From: Sorangium cellulosum
GTDB taxonomy: Bacteria > Myxococcota_A > Polyangia > Polyangiales > Polyangiaceae
Assembly (NCBI RefSeq): GCF_004135735.1
Contig: NZ_CP012670.1
Location: forward strand, 1,612,001 to 1,676,000
DNA: 64,000 nucleotides
Reading direction: 5' to 3'
Part shown: positions 62,238 to 64,000 of the stretch, piece after piece
Position numbering within the stretch: the first letter of the stretch is position 1
Layout: every line of letters starts with the position of its first letter
Translations under genes and position numbers: made by a program
Notes under the pieces: generated by a model
What the model was told of the DNA's origin: nothing
What the model saw: only the letters and a program-made list of their open reading frames with translations
Database searches by the model: none

Positions 62238-63512
62238 TCATCCCCCGCCCGCGCCGCCTGCGCCGCCCGTTCCGGCGACGCCGCCGCCCGCGCTGCCGGT
62301 GCCGCCGGCGCCGCCCGCGTTGCCGGTGCCGCCCGCGCCGCCGGTGCCGCCGGTGCCGCCCGCGCCGCCGGTGCCGTCCGCGCCGCCTGCGCCGCCTGCG
62401 CCGCCGGTGGGGTCGTCCGCGCCGCCTGCGCCCCCTGCGCCAAGGCCGCCACCCCCATTCCCTTCGTCGCCAACGGGGACCAGGACGGGGCCGGGGCTGA
62501 TCACCCCTCCTCCCATCGAGGCTTGGTCGTAGATGCGGTATGTCGAAAAATAGATCCCGATCGGCTTGAGCACGACGCCGGAGCCCACGACGACGCTCAT
62601 TGGCGCGCCGGTGTCCCAGCCAAAGCCGCTGGTGCTGACGATGTCCCAGGTGATCTTCTGGAAGACGGGGTAGGCCGAGACGCGCGCGTACGCAGCCATG
62701 GGGACGAAGTACACCGAGCTGGCCTGAAGCGTGATGGTCTCGCTCACGCTGAATCCGAGCGCCCCGGAGAGATCCGCGCTTGTCAGCGTGCAGTTGCCCG
62801 GCAGGCTCCACGAGGGCTCGCCGCTCGAGGTCATGCCGTTGCCCGGCAGGCTCCACGGAGGCTGGTCGTTCGGGGGGATGCCGTTGCCCGGCAGGCTCCA
62901 TGGCGGCTGGTCGTTCGGGGGGATGCCGTTGCCCGGCAGGCTCCACGGAGGCTGGCCGATCGAGGGCATGCAGTCTGCTGGCATGCTCGACGAGGGCTGG
63001 CAGCCTGTGGGGGAGCGGCTCCCTGTGGTGCTCAGCGTTCCCGGCGGGCCAGGTGTGCCCGGCGGGCCAGGTGTGCCCGGCGTGCCAGGTGGGAACGGCG
63101 CACCGGGAAAACCGGGTATGCCGCTCAGAGGAGGCAAGCCCGGGATGATCGGCATGCCCGCCGTGCCCAGCGAGGGCTGCGCGCCCGTGGGCCCGAACGT
63201 GCCCGTGACGGTCCCCGTGAGGGTCACGGTGGGCTGGACGCTCGCGGCCACCGTGACTTCGAGCGTCCGCGGGCCGACCCCCTCCGACACGCTGAGGAGG
63301 TGGGCGGGATCCTCCCAGTGGTAGGTCTCCGGGAGAAAGGTCACGTTCACGATCTCGTGACCGTAACAGAGGGATCTGCGGGCCTCGCCGGTCTTCGCGT
63401 GTCCGTCGCCGCCGTCCGCGCTTCCCGGCGTGTCCCGCGGGGCCACACAGGCGAGGGGCGGAACGAGCACCATCGCCACACATAGCGCGAGCCTTACGTC
63501 AGGTGCAAACAT
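62238..63512 (-). CDS. Collagen-like, glycine-rich repeat protein
   Basis: 424 aa with a signal peptide (LALCVAMVLVPPLAC, Cys22, weak lipobox). After a small globular part come a short collagen-like Gly-X-Y stretch ('GTPGTPGPPGTPGPPGT'), four copies of a 15-residue unit containing 'PPWSLPGNGIPPND', a beta-rich domain ('GALGFSVSETITLQASSVYF', 'FQKITWDIVSTSGFGWDTGA') and a C-terminal tail of about 75 residues made almost only of Gly, Ala and Thr (GGAGGTGG). Repeats are long enough to vary by recombination. A surface fibre or matrix protein is a guess. Confidence 0.75.
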   Translation of the reverse strand: MFAPDVRLALCVAMVLVPPLACVAPRDTPGSADGGDGHAKTGEARRSLCYGHEIVNVTFLPETYHWEDPAHLLSVSEGVGPRTLEVTVAASVQPTVTLTGTVTGTFGPTGAQPSLGTAGMPIIPGLPPLSGIPGFPGAPFPPGTPGTPGPPGTPGPPGTLSTTGSRSPTGCQPSSSMPADCMPSIGQPPWSLPGNGIPPNDQPPWSLPGNGIPPNDQPPWSLPGNGMTSSGEPSWSLPGNCTLTSADLSGALGFSVSETITLQASSVYFVPMAAYARVSAYPVFQKITWDIVSTSGFGWDTGAPMSVVVGSGVVLKPIGIYFSTYRIYDQASMGGGVISPGPVLVPVGDEGNGGGGLGAGGAGGADDPTGGAGGAGGADGTGGAGGTGGTGGAGGTGNAGGAGGTGSAGGGVAGTGGAGGAGGG

Positions 63513-63929
63513 CTACGCTCCCTGGGTTGCAGTCAGCGTCGCAGTGAGTTCGAGCCGTCCTGGTGTCGAGAGCGCGTGAGGACGGATTGCCTTTCCGGGC
63601 CTCCCGGTGTCCTGAGCGGCCTCTTCCCCCGGAGGCCGTGATCACGGACCGGGGCGCCACCTCGTGAATCGAGGTAGGTGTCCGGCGTCCTCGCGGGCGA
63701 CCCGCTCGATGAGCATGGAAGGCCTATGCGGCGATCGGGCATGCAAGAAGCGGGGAACGGCCGAACCAGCCTGCGTGTGGGCGTCGCGCCGAGGTCCGGC
63801 GCGAGGGATGACGTCGATGGATCGGCGTTTGCCGTCCCTTCCATGCGCGTGCTCGGCGCGCTCATGGGGCCGGAGCGGAGCTGCCCGATCCGCCATCCAT
63901 GACCGCACAGGAGGCGCGAGCGGGGCCGT
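63513..63929. other. Intergenic region between divergent lipoprotein genes
   Basis: 417 bp between two divergently transcribed genes. Open frames occur on both strands, but none has a plausible protein sequence or start. No repeat or RNA was recognised. Confidence 0.4.
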
Positions 63930-64000
63930 GTGAGAGAGCGTATTGCTGTCGTGAATGCCGTGTGTGCGGTCGCTGCGAGCCTCACCCTCCTGGGCTGTGC
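63930..64000 (+). CDS. Start of a lipoprotein gene (truncated by window)
   Basis: From GTG 63930 the frame encodes 'MRERIAVVNAVCAVAASLTL' followed by LGC, a lipoprotein signal peptide, and runs off the window after 23 codons. A GGAGG lies at 63910-63914, slightly far from the start; GTG 63951 is an alternative. Nothing can be said about function. Confidence 0.55.
   Translation, partial: MRERIAVVNAVCAVAASLTLLGC

Overview
The base composition (about 70% G+C), the many secreted lipoproteins with low-complexity linkers, RCC1-repeat and lysyl-oxidase proteins, ECF sigma operons, a Ser/Thr kinase fused to a cyclase-like domain and a thiazole/oxazole-modified microcin (TOMM) locus all point to a large-genome myxobacterium of the Sorangium/Polyangium group (inference). 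No rRNA, tRNA or replication gene was seen.

Layout. 1-6.8 kb: a truncated beta-propeller lipoprotein, an alpha/alpha-toroid-like lipoprotein, a tautomerase-fold protein without the usual N-terminal proline, and a DUF4336 protein. 6.8-19.6 kb: an IS4-family element; a VOC protein; three near-identical tandem copies of a PD-(D/E)XK (Rpn-like) nuclease gene separated by 21-bp repeat arrays; a 14-repeat RCC1 lipoprotein; a decayed fourth nuclease fragment next to a 34-bp palindromic repeat array; then a second VOC protein, thioredoxin and an SRPBCC protein. 19.6-29.85 kb: a mobile-DNA and CRISPR block. An IS481-type element carries an IS3-type copy at its transposase stop codon. It is followed by an AT-rich leader and one CRISPR array (32 repeats, 31 spacers) with no cas gene in the window. 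One spacer is split by an IS4-type element, itself broken by a foldback MITE plus an IS5-type element, and one repeat is split by a second IS3-type copy. The array ends on a degenerate repeat that touches the stop codon of a PAP2 gene remnant.

30-48 kb: housekeeping and envelope genes: an M16 peptidase pair (one subunit without the zinc motif), a double lysyl-oxidase-domain lipoprotein, an SDR oxidoreductase, a DUF1592-DUF1552-diheme cytochrome operon, a LamG lipoprotein, and an ECF sigma/putative anti-sigma/secreted-protein operon divergent from a proline-rich outer-membrane protein.

48.5-59.6 kb: a candidate TOMM natural-product locus: an unrecognised 160-aa protein, a sigma-54-type activator, a 1367-aa kinase/cyclase-like/ATPase/TPR regulator, a 286-aa precursor with two leader-like domains and a Thr-Cys-Cys C-terminus, a fused cyclodehydratase (Zn-binding partner plus YcaO), and an amidohydrolase. 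The kinase and precursor genes overlap by ATGA, so regulator, substrate and modifying enzyme are probably co-expressed. 59.6-64 kb: a Uma2-type nuclease, two lipoproteins (one collagen-like and glycine-rich) and the start of another lipoprotein.
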